32,500 nucleotides of DNA from Chrysomallon squamiferum (GCA_012295275.1 CM022669.1:1-32500), one strand, 5' to 3'; counted from the first letter of the stretch, positions 1-11,248 are shown. Notes: generated by a model not told the origin, from the letters alone. Numbers and translations are program-made.

Positions 1-1570
1 TGGTACTTCGTTCAGTTACGTATTGCTAGTAGTTTTCTTGTCAAACTACTTGTATTTCGATATTTAGCTTGTGTTTCTTCACAGAGCCACATCATTGTTC
101 CTTTGATTTTGAACAGGGCTTTAATCGAGTCATCATTTTGTAATTCTGAAAGTTCTCCTTGATACTCCATGGTTACATCTGACAGATCCACTAGCAATGG
201 CTGAGTCATCCAAGATGGATAATTAATTTCTTTCAAATCAGAAAATCTGAAGTTGAAATCGCTTACCATTGTTTTTAAGTGCTCCACAATAACAAGACAA
301 GTAGCATCTGTTACCTCACATTTATTCAGCCAATAAAATTGTTCAAATTTTTTGACAGAAATATTTTCTTGGGATAATTCCAGAAATGATATAAAGCCAA
401 ATATCTTGGCCTTTGAATTAACAAGAGTCATATTTGTTCCTTGGAGCTCCTTATTTAAGACATTGAGTTTTTCAAATATATCTGCTAAATGAATGACAAG
501 TGCTTTACCATCAACTGTCAGTAACAGAGTCATATAAGGTTTGTCATCCAAGAACTCACTAAGAATATCAAATAATTCCATGAATCTTTTCAGGCAATTC
601 CCCTTTGATAACCACCTTACATCAGTCTGAAGTAATACTCTTACATAGTCTGCATTTTGATCCTTGCAAAATTGTTTGAAAAGACGCTCACATTTGGCAT
701 CAATGTTGATGCATTTTATAACTGCATTCACTGTCTCGTTTAGAACAGGGGAAACTGTTTTGTAAACTAAATTCTGTCTATAAATAACACAATGCACTAA
801 CAACATTTGGGGATTGCTGTCTTTCAATAAGTTTAAAATTTTATTTTTCTTGTCCATCATCACTGGAGCACAGTCTGCAGCACAAGATATAATGTTCTCC
901 ATTGGTATCTGCTTATCATCTAAATATGTTTTAAATTTCTTATATTATATCAACTGCAATAGTGGTGGTTTCTAATGCTTCGCAAAATAGCATACCCTCA
1001 ATAAATTCTCCATTATCAACATATCTTACATAGGCCAATAACAGAGCTTCACTATCTCTTACAGTTGATTCGTCCAACTGTATTGAAAAATTTGTATATT
1101 TTAATTTTTCAACAAGTTGTGCTTCTACATCACAACTCATTTCATCAATCCTGCCACTAACAGTATTATTACTGAGCGACATGCTTTTGAGATCTTGGTC
1201 ATCTTTTTCAAGAACTACTCTCAGAAAAGACGATATTTGCGGGATTAATTAAATTCTCCTCTATTGTATGATTTTTTTTCCACATTTTGCTATGAGAAGA
1301 GAAATTTCATAAACTAAAACTCACCTTCTTAAACAAGTCGGAAGCCACGCATATAGCTGGTGCCAGATGCACGATGACATTAGTGGGTGAACATTTGACT
1401 AGACTGCACAAGCTGTTGCGCTCGGCTAGGTTGTAATTTTACCCTATACATTTATAATTTTTATAAAATAAAATAAAAATGTTGATATTACTATATTTTT
1501 TCATATTGCCTCCCCTATTATTATTGAATTGCCCCCCAGTGGGGCGTAGGCCCCACGTTGGGAATCACTG
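1..1570 (-). mobile_element. hAT DNA transposon, right-hand part, degenerate
   Basis: The minus strand encodes fragments of a hAT transposase, and the block ends at 1570 with a terminal sequence that reads, on the minus strand, CAGTGATTCCCAACGTGGGG. This matches the CAGTG..TTCCCAA type of terminal inverted repeat usual for hAT elements of the Charlie/ZBED kind. The next 8 bases, ctctaggg (1571-1578), resemble the nTCTAGAn target preference and could be one target-site duplication. A GC-rich palindromic stretch (about 1533-1561) lies just inside the end. The left end is outside the window. The element abuts the left edge of tandem copy 1, so it probably inserted into or beside the duplicated unit. 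Confidence 0.75.
12..1320 (-). pseudogene. hAT transposase remnant (ZBED5/SCAND3/FAM200-like)
   Basis: Reading the minus strand from about 1320 down to 12 gives, in order, a stretch like LVYEISLLIAKCGK, then LSNNTVSGRIDEM and FSIQLDEST (940-1182), then a second frame from 902 with SCAADCAPVM and RWLSKGNCLKRF. These are the conserved blocks of the domesticated and selfish ZBED5/SCAND3-type hAT transposases. The first catalytic Asp (LDEST) and a second-Asp candidate (AADCAP) are visible. There are stops near 1240 and a frame change near 905-945. No BED zinc finger is visible, and the C-terminal block with the catalytic Glu is not recognisable before the stop at 12. It therefore cannot make a complete transposase. 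Related DNA-binding proteins domesticated from hAT exist, but nothing suggests that here. Confidence 0.8.
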
Positions 1571-2202
1571 CTCTAGGGGTGTCCGATATGGGGTCTGTGT
1601 ATGCATAGACAGAAATACCGTAGCACATTTTCGTACACTAGAACACAACAAACACAAGACACTTTTAAAACCTGTATTCGCGCCAGCTAGGAACAGTCAG
1701 TTCAGTGGTATAGAATAATACAGATGGATAGAAATATTGTAATATTGTAACAACAGTTACATCAGGGTTAATACAATCAGAAGAGCAAATATTTATATGT
1801 GTAACAAGTTACCCAGTGCGTCAAGTGACCGTTATTTCCACAGTTTTGAATTTTTATGAATTTTTATTAATTAATTAATTGCACTAATTAGCTCAAATGT
1901 ACCTTAAGCCTTAATTAAGTAATTCTCAAAAAAAAAGATTAATGAATTGCACAAGCCTTTATATTTTTCAAGCATTTTGCTAACATTCACTTTTTAATTA
2001 TTTGTATATTATTTTTGTATCATTTACCATTAATTTGCTTTACGAGTTCATTATAGTATATAGATGAAATAAATTCACAAAAAAATCTAACTTGCTAAGA
2101 ATTGTCTGCATAATCAACATCTTTATCAGAAAGAAAATATTACCTAAAACAGAAATATTATGCCACATAATTACTAAATCAAACAACACAGACGAAAAAT
2201 CT

Positions 2203-2862
2203 AACTTTTCAGACACCGACAGCGACAACAACGACAACAGTCGCGTCATTGGCTGAGAACAGCACACATTTTGGTATTCAAAATTAAGAACCTGCTACCC
2301 TAAAGATTTGTATGAAATTTAACAGACCATCAGAGAAAGATATAATTTGTAACTTGTATATAATTTAACGCTCCGAGTAAGCTTATGGACGATCATTTGT
2401 CTGTAGAATATCTGTTGTTTATCAAAGATTACATTACAGATTACAAAACAAAGATGAAACTGAATATATAAAAGTAATGACGAAGCAAAAACGTGACACA
2501 AAAGTCGTGCGAGCTTCCGCTTCCCCTCAGTGAGGGCTTTGTGACTTCGGTTAACAACGAGAGGTGAAGGTTTCGATCAAAGAGTGCGATTTGTTAGTAA
2601 CACGGCCAATGCGGAGTATAAAATTTCCAGATATTTCTGTAAATCGAAAGATGATAGCCATCAACTAACAACGATTATTTATCCAAATGTCCGACTGAGC
2701 TGTTCTCCACTAGAGCTCGGCCTAGGACGTTAGTTTCGCTGAATCTCCTCAGTTGAGAGCAGACATTACTTTGACCTACATAGAGATCATCGATTATTTC
2801 CAATACGACGCAGTATAACACAGGTAACGTCACAATGTGGATTTTTATTTTATTTTATTTTA

Positions 2863-2896
<34 letters not shown>

Positions 2897-4300
2897 TTAG
2901 AATTTCTTTATTTCTTCTTTTCCTTCTCATTATTTTGCTTACTTTCCAGTTAAGCATAGTTCATTTCGAAGTTTTCTTATTAAATATGACACGTAACCGA
3001 AATATGCTGGTATAGTTATTGCTACGTTTTCTTTTGCTACGTTCTTCAGTTTTTATTCAATTATTATTTATTTGTTTATTTATTTATTTTGATGTCAAGA
3101 TTATGAATACATAATCTATAACTGCTGTTATTTAATCAACTATTAACATTTGATACAATTATTTAGATAGTAAATAAAATTACTTTTCAGTGGGCTGTAA
3201 CATATATGAATTATAAATAGACAGAAATGTATGAACATCCTCAGTGTTACCTAGTTTCTGTTTCCTTCTACCTTATTTTTACCTCACTCACTAAAAATGT
3301 GACAGTCCACGTACCTCGAACAACAAGTTCTTAGTGTTTGACTAAATGGCGGTTTACTCTGCAAGTTCACAATGTTTCTTTTTGAAACTTAAGAGTTACA
3401 GGTTTTTTTTTCTAACGTTGTGATAATGCTTTATGTAAAAATGTTGAAACACATGCACAATCCCCAACAAGAAAACAACGAAACGGTAAACTGTTTATTA
3501 TTTTAAAATAGTTATATTTTACTTGTATTTTTTCATTCTTTCTTTCTTTAACTCTTTCATTCTTTCTTTCTTCTGCTCTTTTTTATTTGATATGTTTTTA
3601 AATCAGTCCCATTTGGCTATTTCCCACTCCAGCCCGTGCTCCATGACGTGATAAACAAAGACTGGTTTGTGTTTTCCTGAAACTTCACGTAAAACCTGCC
3701 TTCATTTTATCAAAAGCCTCGCACAAGTCGTCAGCGAGTTTGATCTGTCTTTACTACAGAATGTATCACCCATATAACATTTAAAATATTTTATGTTCTC
3801 CGTTAAAGAAAACATTTCTTCTGTCTATCCTAGTCAGTACAGAACAACTGGATTATCGAAGACAATATTTTCCTGTGTGTGTGGGTAGGTGCAGATATGA
3901 AACAACTTCCTACTACTTCATAGCGGTAGAGTACAGCAGTGATTGTCTGTTTCATATAATGGTAATACAAAAGCATTATATGTAATCATGTTAATATTAA
4001 AATCTATTCTCAGTCATTAAATACTAATTATTAAGACATATCTTATTACAGAAATGTAAATCTAGGTTTGGACGCAAAGACTACAAAATCTTTGAATAAT
4101 TACAACTTTCAAGATCATCTTTTGGCAGTTTTATATTACTAGAGTTAAGTGTTTCCCATATCCAAATATTTCAACATTTGTTTGCTTGAATTATGGACTA
4201 TACTCGAGAAGAAAGGAAAAATATAGGAAATATTCATTAATTATTATATAAACATTTCTTTTAAAAAAATCATTGAAGATAAACTAGTGTATTATTATAG
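2203..4300 (+). repeat. Nested repeat segment A in copy 1 (partner of 5650-6860)
   Basis: Segment A shares long collinear stretches with segment B: the cttttcagacaccgacag start, the aagcttatggacgat stretch, the long block with gacaaatggcggttt-like sequence (taaatggcggtttactctg is identical in both), and tgtttcccatatccaaata near the end. Segment A carries extra sequence that B lacks, including 2496-2631. No coding potential is evident. The counterpart in tandem copy 2 is about 15139-17240. Confidence 0.75.
2606..2624 (+). promoter_or_regulatory. Candidate CCAAT/TATA core promoter, copy 1
   Basis: CCAAT (2606-2610) is followed closely by TATAAAAT (2617-2624). About 200 bases downstream a possible splice donor, cag|gtaacg, lies at 2823/2824. 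A short 5' non-coding exon from about 2650 to 2823 joined to the coding exon across a ~5.5 kb intron would fit, with an acceptor tttcag at 8361-8370. The motifs are short and this is only a candidate. The same elements recur in copy 2 at 15553-15560 (TATA) and 15759/15760 (donor). Confidence 0.25.
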
Positions 4301-4332
4301 AGCAACAGCTTAATAATAATAAACAACAATAT

Positions 4333-4525
4333 CAAGTTCATATCATACAAGGTCTGTGTTATGTGAAATATTTCAGAAAATCAGTTCATTCACTTTTTTT
4401 AAATTTTATTTTAGATGAATTAAAACGAATGCAATTTTTTATTCTGGTCCGCGTGCTGGGCTAAATTCACTTGTTTAGATACGAGTCGTTGTTATCAAAT
4501 GTTTTCTTATGTGCTTGTTTTTCTA
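4333..4525 (+). repeat. Dispersed repeat shared with 13077-13270
   Basis: Both places contain agttcatatcatacaaggt, gaattaaaacgaatgc and gatacgagtcgttgttatc in the same order with similar spacing. One copy lies in the 5' half of the unit and one just 3' of the receptor gene. This suggests that the 13 kb unit was assembled from an earlier, smaller duplication. Counterparts in copy 2 are about 17270-17460 and 26229-26420. Confidence 0.7.
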
Positions 4526-5059
4526 TGAGGTGAAAAATTATTTTTTCTTGCTGGTATTCTGTAAAATGAGCCTATTGTCAAAAGACACGCATGAATGATT
4601 TTTAATGATCCTCAGTACAATAATATCAGGTCATGTTAACCATTTATACACTTACTTTAAAGGCAACACGTATCGTAGTACAAATCTTTTATCTGTCTTA
4701 CTTGATGTTTTTCTCTCGGCTTCTCTCTCCAGCTTTTTAAACCAAAAATATTCAACAAAAATTATTTTATTTATTTATTTATTTATTTATTATTTATTTA
4801 TTTATTTATGTTTTATTTATTACTTGTCTGAAGAGAAATTACTGCTATCAACGACTTAATTTGGAAGAAGAAATTCGGCTAAAGTGGATTTTATCTGTTA
4901 ACCATTAGAAGATCATGTTTAATACGTAATAAATGCTAGGTAGTTTTTTCACATGATTGATTTTGTTGTTATTTTCTACTCAAATCTCTTTTTTTTTTTT
5001 TTCTTTTTTTTTTTTATATTTGAAGTTACTTTTTATAATAATAATATTAATAATAATTT

Positions 5060-5105
5060 CTATAAATAAGGAGGTTTTGAAACTTGTCCAGGTTATAATA
5101 ATGAA
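5060..5105 (+). repeat. Inverted repeat arm, partner at 8282-8327
   Basis: The reverse complement of this stretch matches 8282-8327 at about 40 of 46 positions, including ttataacctggac and gtttcaaaacct. The arms are 3.2 kb apart, one far upstream and one just before the leader of the coding exon. It may be two copies of a short element in opposite orientation. Confidence 0.6.
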
Positions 5106-5649
5106 AAAGCAAAAAAAAAAAAAAAAAAAAAAAAAGAAAAAGATGTATAATGTAAACAAACTTTTTCAGATTTAGTTTCTTTTTTCTTTTGTATCGAAAA
5201 TAATTGTTTTTAGAAAGTTGATGGTTTTCCTAGCCCGCCACGCATATGATATATTAACGCTTTGTTAAAAATTAACGCTTATTTTAAATATTATCCTAAC
5301 GCTCATACAAATGTTCACTATTTATTTTTTTCAAATAAAGGTTATTTTACATTTTATGTGAACACTGATTGCTCATTTTTGGGAATCAAAGTATTTTTAA
5401 TTTTATCCTTAGACTCAATGTTAAGTTTCTTAAGTAGAAGCTAGTTATTTTTATCCTAACAATCACCATTAACTTTCCCAAGAAAAATACAACGTATTTA
5501 AAATATTACACTACATGCATCAAACATTTTTTACCAAATTATTATTTTTTTAAACAATAGCAATTTCAGGTTTATTCGAGCACTAAATCTAATCCTAACC
5601 CAAACATTATGCTCAAACATAACCGTAATGCTATCCTTAAATCTAACCG

Positions 5650-6860
5650 AACTTTTCAGACACCGACAGCAACAACAACCACAACAACCCGCGTCGTTGG
5701 CTGAGAACAGACATTTTGTATCTAAATTAAGAACCTGCTACCTAAAGATTTGTATGAAATTTAGCAGAATATGACAGAAGTGTATAATTTGTTACTTGTA
5801 TACGATTTAAAGATCCGCATAAGCTTATGGACGATTATTTGTCTGTAGAATATCTGTTTTTTTTATCAATAATCTCATCATAAAAAAAAAAAAAACGAGC
5901 ACAAAGATGAAACTGAATATAGAAAAATAATGCGTAAGCAAAAACGTGTATTTCTGTAAATCGAAAGATGCTTGTCATCGAGTGACAGAGGATATTCATC
6001 CAAACGTCAGTCTGTGGTGTTCTCCGTCACGGCTCGGTTTAGCCAAAATATGCTCGTATGCTTATTCCTTTCCTTTTTCTACGTTCTTTACTTTGTTATT
6101 TATTTATTTATTTTTTAAGAGTATGTGGACGAATCGTCATGACACTTATGTGAACACAGTGAATACATAATTTATAACTGTGCTGTCATTTAATCAACTG
6201 TTAACATTCGATACAATGATTTAGTTAGGAAATAAAATTATTGTACGATCACTGCAATGTATACGAATTAGAAATCGATAGAAATGTATGTCATCAGTCT
6301 TATTTTTACCTCACTCACTAAAAATGTGACAGTCCGCGTACCTCGAACAACAAGTTCTTAGTGTTTGACTAAATGGCGGTTTACTCTGCAAGTTCACAAT
6401 GTTTCTATTTGAAACGTACAATTACAGGTTATTTTATTTTTCTAATGCAGTCATAATGTCTTTAGAATGAAATCTCCTTTGATAATATTAAATGATAATA
6501 TTAAAAACCTTATATGTAATCATGCTAGTATTAAAATCTATTCTCACTCATTATATATTTATTAAGTTATATCTTATCACAGAAATATATTTCTGGGTTT
6601 GGAGGCAAAGACTACAACAACTTTGACTATTACGACTTTCACGTTGCTGGAAATCATCTTTTGACAGTTTTATATTACTAAAGGCAAGTGTTTCCCATAT
6701 CCAAATACTACAGCATTTTTACTGCTTGAATTATTGAGTATACACGAGAACAAAACATTTGTAACACACATTGATTAATATTTATTCATTCATAATTATT
6801 ATATAGACTTTTTTTTTTGAGAAATCATTCTAAACAGATTACTGTATTGCATTACAAAAA
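5650..6860 (+). repeat. Nested repeat segment B in copy 1
   Basis: This is the diverged and shorter partner of 2203-4300 in the same order and orientation. Divergence between A and B is clearly greater than between the 13 kb copies, so this internal duplication is older. The counterpart in copy 2 is about 18775-19990. Open frames here are short and unconvincing. Confidence 0.75.
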
Positions 6861-7082
6861 TAATAGCAGCAGCAACGACGACACGAACAATAAGAAAAGT
6901 AAACAAAGAACAAGAAGTTTTTCAATCCATTCACATATTAGCTGCTATTTATTTAGTGTTAGTAGTATTTTTTTTTTTTTTTAAATCATGTTCTGTTTCT
7001 TTCCTTTTTCCTTTTTCTAATTAAATTAATTTTAATTTTTACATCGTACACAATCTGGACTTGTGCTTAGCGTAAGTTTTTA

Positions 7083-7083
<1 letters not shown>

Positions 7084-7137
<54 letters not shown>

Positions 7138-7176
7138 GTAGTAGTAGTAGTAGTAGTAGTAGTTGTAGTAGTTGTA
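7084..7176 (+). repeat. (AAT)n/(AGT)n microsatellite
   Basis: A trinucleotide array that changes from taa to tag repeats. Copy 2 has a slightly longer version at about 20210-20312 with caa and gat interruptions. The tyrosine- or leucine-only reading frames across it are artefacts. Confidence 0.9.
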
Positions 7177-7436
7177 GTAATAATGCCATGAAATGGTTAT
7201 TTTTACAAATGTAGGATGATATACCTCTATTAAATAAAATATGAAGTCGTCGAAATAACGCGAAAACTGGTGACACATTTTCCCGGAATTTCACAATGAT
7301 TCACGCCCACCTATCTGTTTGATGTAATGGATTACGAATAGGAAACATGAATGGAAATTAAATAGCAGTGTAATATCCGGGTTTCATAATTTCAAAACAA
7401 AAAAACAATCAACGAAGAAAATTGTTAGGCATTTGC

Positions 7437-7438
7437 AA

Positions 7439-7473
<35 letters not shown>

Positions 7474-7620
7474 ATTAATTAATTAATTAATTAATTAATA
7501 AAATAAAATAAAATAAAATAAAATAAAATAAAATAAATAAATAAATAAATAAATAAATAAAATTAAAGAAAGAAACAAATCAAGAAATAAAAACAAACAA
7601 ACAAACAAATGAATGAATGA
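7437..7620 (+). repeat. Compound (TAAA)/(TTAA)/(AAAAT) microsatellite
   Basis: A mosaic of tetra- and pentanucleotide repeats, about 180 bases long. In copy 2 the equivalent at about 20578-20720 is shorter. Confidence 0.9.
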
Positions 7621-8435
7621 ATAAATAATGAAATAAAAGAGAAAGCATTTACTATTATGCTTATCCCACATCGCGTTTGGACATCAAATGTTTTTTATGA
7701 GTCATGTTTCGAAAATAAACACTTCTCGTGTTACTGCTTATTGCTTGTAAATTACACTTTCCTGTTAAACGGCTTAAAAGATAAAAAGATTTTAAGTAAT
7801 TATAAGTATTCAGTTAATCTACATTTCCCCTGAAACACCCATTATCAGAAAATACGGAAGAAAAAATAAATCTGAAAAATTCCTTTTACTTTTGAAAAAC
7901 AAACTATTTTGGTAATCGCAAATCATTATAAATTGCTGGTCATAATTTTTATTTTTATTTATTAATAATTCTTTTTTGATTTTTACTTTGCCTTCTTAAA
8001 AAATTTATATTCATGTACATGTAGTCGCTTTTTATATTTTGTTAAATTTAAAAGAAAAACTAAAGAAAAACATACAGATTTCGCAATATGAATTCGCGCT
8101 AAAAAAAAATTAAAAATATTATTTGGAACCTTACCGCTTGTAGATTGCAGTCAATACAAAAAGATGAAAATCTTATATATTCCAGTAAAATAATTATTTT
8201 CAAAAATGTGGCCTTAAATATTTTGTTAATGTCGATTATTTTTATAGTGTTCAGGAATGTTGTTTTTTTGTTGTTGTTTTTTTTATTATTATAACCTGGA
8301 CGAGTTTCAAAACCTTTACATTTATAGATAATATTTTATTAAAGAGTTTTATTTTGAAAACAAATTTCAGGTATCTGATTTTATCAAGTCAAAGGTGATT
8401 GTGGGGAAAAAAAAGGTCACCATCCAAATCTGTAA

Positions 8436-8495
8436 ATGTACGACGTTTCACCATCTCTTCAACCAGTCACGGATCTGAAAATACCAAACATTTGA
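8436..8495 (+). CDS. Upstream ORF in leader, copy 1
   Basis: A 19-codon ORF (ATG at 8436, TGA at 8493-8495, reading MYDVSPSLQPVTDLKIPNI) lies 43 bases ahead of the receptor start codon, downstream of a possible acceptor at 8370. It is base-for-base the same in copy 2 (21529-21588). If the leader is transcribed as proposed, it could reduce translation of the main ORF. I cannot show that it is translated. Confidence 0.25.
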   Translation: MYDVSPSLQPVTDLKIPNI

Positions 8496-8537
8496 TAAAA
8501 AAATATAGCCAAAAAAACTCCCCCAAAAAACAAAAAC

Positions 8538-11204
8538 ATGGAACATAGTACAGGTTCTATGGAGTGTGAGAAAAGAATCTGAAACATCAGAAGGAAATCG
8601 TGCAGCTACTGGTGATGAAACATCTTCTTCTTCATCTGGTGCAAGACCTAAAACAAATACTGAAGAAACACCAAAGTCTTCTAAACAGTATAAGAAAGAA
8701 TCTGAAACACCAGAAGTAAATCCTGCAGCTACTGGTGATGAAACACCTTCTTCTTCATCTGGTGCAAGACCTAAAACAAATACTGAAGAAACACCAAAGT
8801 CTTCTAAACAGTATAAGAAAGAATCTGAAACACCAGAAGTAAATCCTGCAGCTACTGGTGATGAAACACCTTCTTCTTCATCTGGTGCAAGACCTAAAAC
8901 AAATACTGAAGAAACACCAAAGTCTTCTAAACAGTATAAGAAAGAACCTGAAACACCAGAAGTAAATCCTGCAGCTACTGGTGATGAAACACCTTCTTCT
9001 TCATCTGGTGCAATACCTAAAACAAATACTGAAGAAACACCAAAGTCTTCTAAACAGTATAAGAAAGAATCTGAAACACCAGAAGTAAATCCTGCAGCTA
9101 CTGGTGATGAAACACCTTCTTCTTCATCTGGTGCAATACCTAAAACAAATACTGAAGAAACACCAAAGTCTTCTAAACAGTATAAGAAAGAATCTGAAAC
9201 ACCAGAAGTAAATCCTGCAGCTACTGGTGCAAGACCTAAAATAAAGTCGACTCCTAAAATAAAGGGAGATCGGATTCGCAAGTTTGATGAGTTTATTGAG
9301 AAGTTCAGTCTACAATCAGTATCCAGAGGAGAAATAAATAAGTTTTTTAATGATGAAGTTAGTCTTAGAAAACAACACATTAGTGAAGCTTCGTCTAAAT
9401 TTAATGATTTTAAGAATGGAATAATCGAGAAATTAAAGGAAAGGACAGGCATTAATTGGGACTATTTTAACGACGGCTCATACTATGATGGAACAAAGGT
9501 TAGTACGGCTGTTGTTTCATAACTTGTAAAAGTCGGAAACTTTCTGAACCATTAAACTTCACTTCTAATTGTATAAATTTTAGGTAAAAAACATATTTAG
9601 AAATAGACTGACCATTATTTTTATTTATTTATTTATTTATTTATTTAGTTATTTATTTTTGTGTTCCTCTTTTTTATTTTTATTTTTCTTCTTAATAATA
9701 ATATTGTTATTATTGTTGTTTTTGTTATTGTTATTCTTAATTTTCTTTTGCCTCAAGAAATCGTACTGATGGAAAAATGAAATCCATTTTCTTTAGGTCA
9801 GTGCAAATGATTTGCTTCAGAAAGATGAACTAAAAATGTAGCTATATCTATTTTAAAGAACTGCTTCCAAACAATCATCCCTGTATAAACCACATGGAGA
9901 AAATAAATAGTTAATTATATATTATTTTATTTTGCAGGTCAAGTCTGCCGATGAAAGTGACTGTTTGTTAATCCCCAAAAACATAGAAATCGTTGATGTA
10001 GAATATCCAGGTGAGCATTATGGCTACTGTTTCATCATCCCTGACAAAGACAAGCTGCCTAAAGGTGTAGACCTTTTAGACGGAAATTATTTGAGTGCAG
10101 TGAAATTTCGGGAATATGTTTTTCAGCATTTGGAGAATATAGTGACAGAGTTTACAGAGTGGAAACGTAAGCAGTTTCACCTAAAATTTATTGTTTCTTC
10201 TGTCTGTCTGTCTGATCGTCTGTCTTTATTGCTTCCTGATGTTTGAATTCATATTTTTATGTACATAAAACTAAGTACAATCACATATACATAACATTTA
10301 TTTTATTTTACTTTCTGTAAATGTGCATTTGTCGTCCTGTCTTGTATTATAGATTTATTGCTTGTCTGATCTATTAGTTTGTGTTGTATACGATAATTTC
10401 CGAAATCTTATTATTAGTTATGCATTAGGCCAGTGCGACATTCACGAGCGCAAGAAATCGTGACGTTGAGGAAATTATGCTAATTAAAACAACTAACTCT
10501 TTCAAAATTCTCCTATCAACTAATGTGAACTGAAACATTAAAACATAATCTGCTGATGACTGAAACTGATACGAATTTAGATCACTGGAATGCAATTTTG
10601 TGTAGATGTATCTCTACAGCTGAACCTTTGCTGTCACGTATCAGTTAAAATTAACAGACAGTTTGACATCAGACAGTGCTGTTTGACGATTATTCAACTG
10701 ACTGTGGATTGGGAAACTATTTCAAATGCAGCAAATTTCTACTAATATTTACCTAATTGTTTTAATTGTAATTATATACTTATACTTAATCCTTTTGTTG
10801 TTATTTTTAAAATATTTTTCCTGGTGCTTTTAATATCGTTAATTCCTTTATCTGTTTTTTTCTTTTTTTCATTTTTGTTTCTTTTTTTTTCTATTAATAT
10901 ATTCAATACAGGAAAAGATATGCATGGTAATTCCCCGAGTTTCAATGTGATTTATAGCGATCCTGGTAACAACGAACATTTTGACATAGATATTGTGCCT
11001 GCTCTGACAGTAAAGGAATGGCCAAATAATGCACCTACTAAGAACCTTGAAAAAAACGGCATAAATATTGAGAAAGAGAAAGGTATACATGCTGTTTGTA
11101 GAACCATTAAAGGTAAAGTTTAATATATGTGAAAAGTTTGTTTTCCTTCGACAAATATTTTGAAAATTGTCACATAAAAAAAAAAAAAAAAAAATAAATA
11201 AATA

Positions 11205-11248
<44 letters not shown>

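Larger units (their letters stand above)
1579..8370. other. Long 5' region of unit 1 without recognisable genes
   Basis: I find no convincing coding exon here. The stretch holds nested segments A and B, the candidate core promoter, simple repeats at about 2841-2897 (TTTTA/TTA), 4763-4810 (TTTA), 7084-7176 (AAT/AGT) and 7437-7620 (TAAA, TTAA, AAAAT), and an inverted repeat pair (5060-5105 against 8282-8327). The equivalent region of copy 2 is 14522-21464. Confidence 0.7.

Noticed and set aside
2319-2501. 60-residue minus-strand ORF duplicated at 15255-15437
   Set aside because: Same in both copies only because the copies are recent; composition and lack of any motif suggest chance.
2555-2590. 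tRNA-like or SINE B-box (ggtttcgatc)
   Set aside because: No matching A-box and no cloverleaf could be traced around it.
8448-9452. Long minus-strand open frame opposite copy 1 exon 1 (and 21552-22349 opposite copy 2)
   Set aside because: It is open only because the 123-bp repeat is a multiple of three. It lacks recognisable domains, and the plus-strand frame has splice sites and a known fold.
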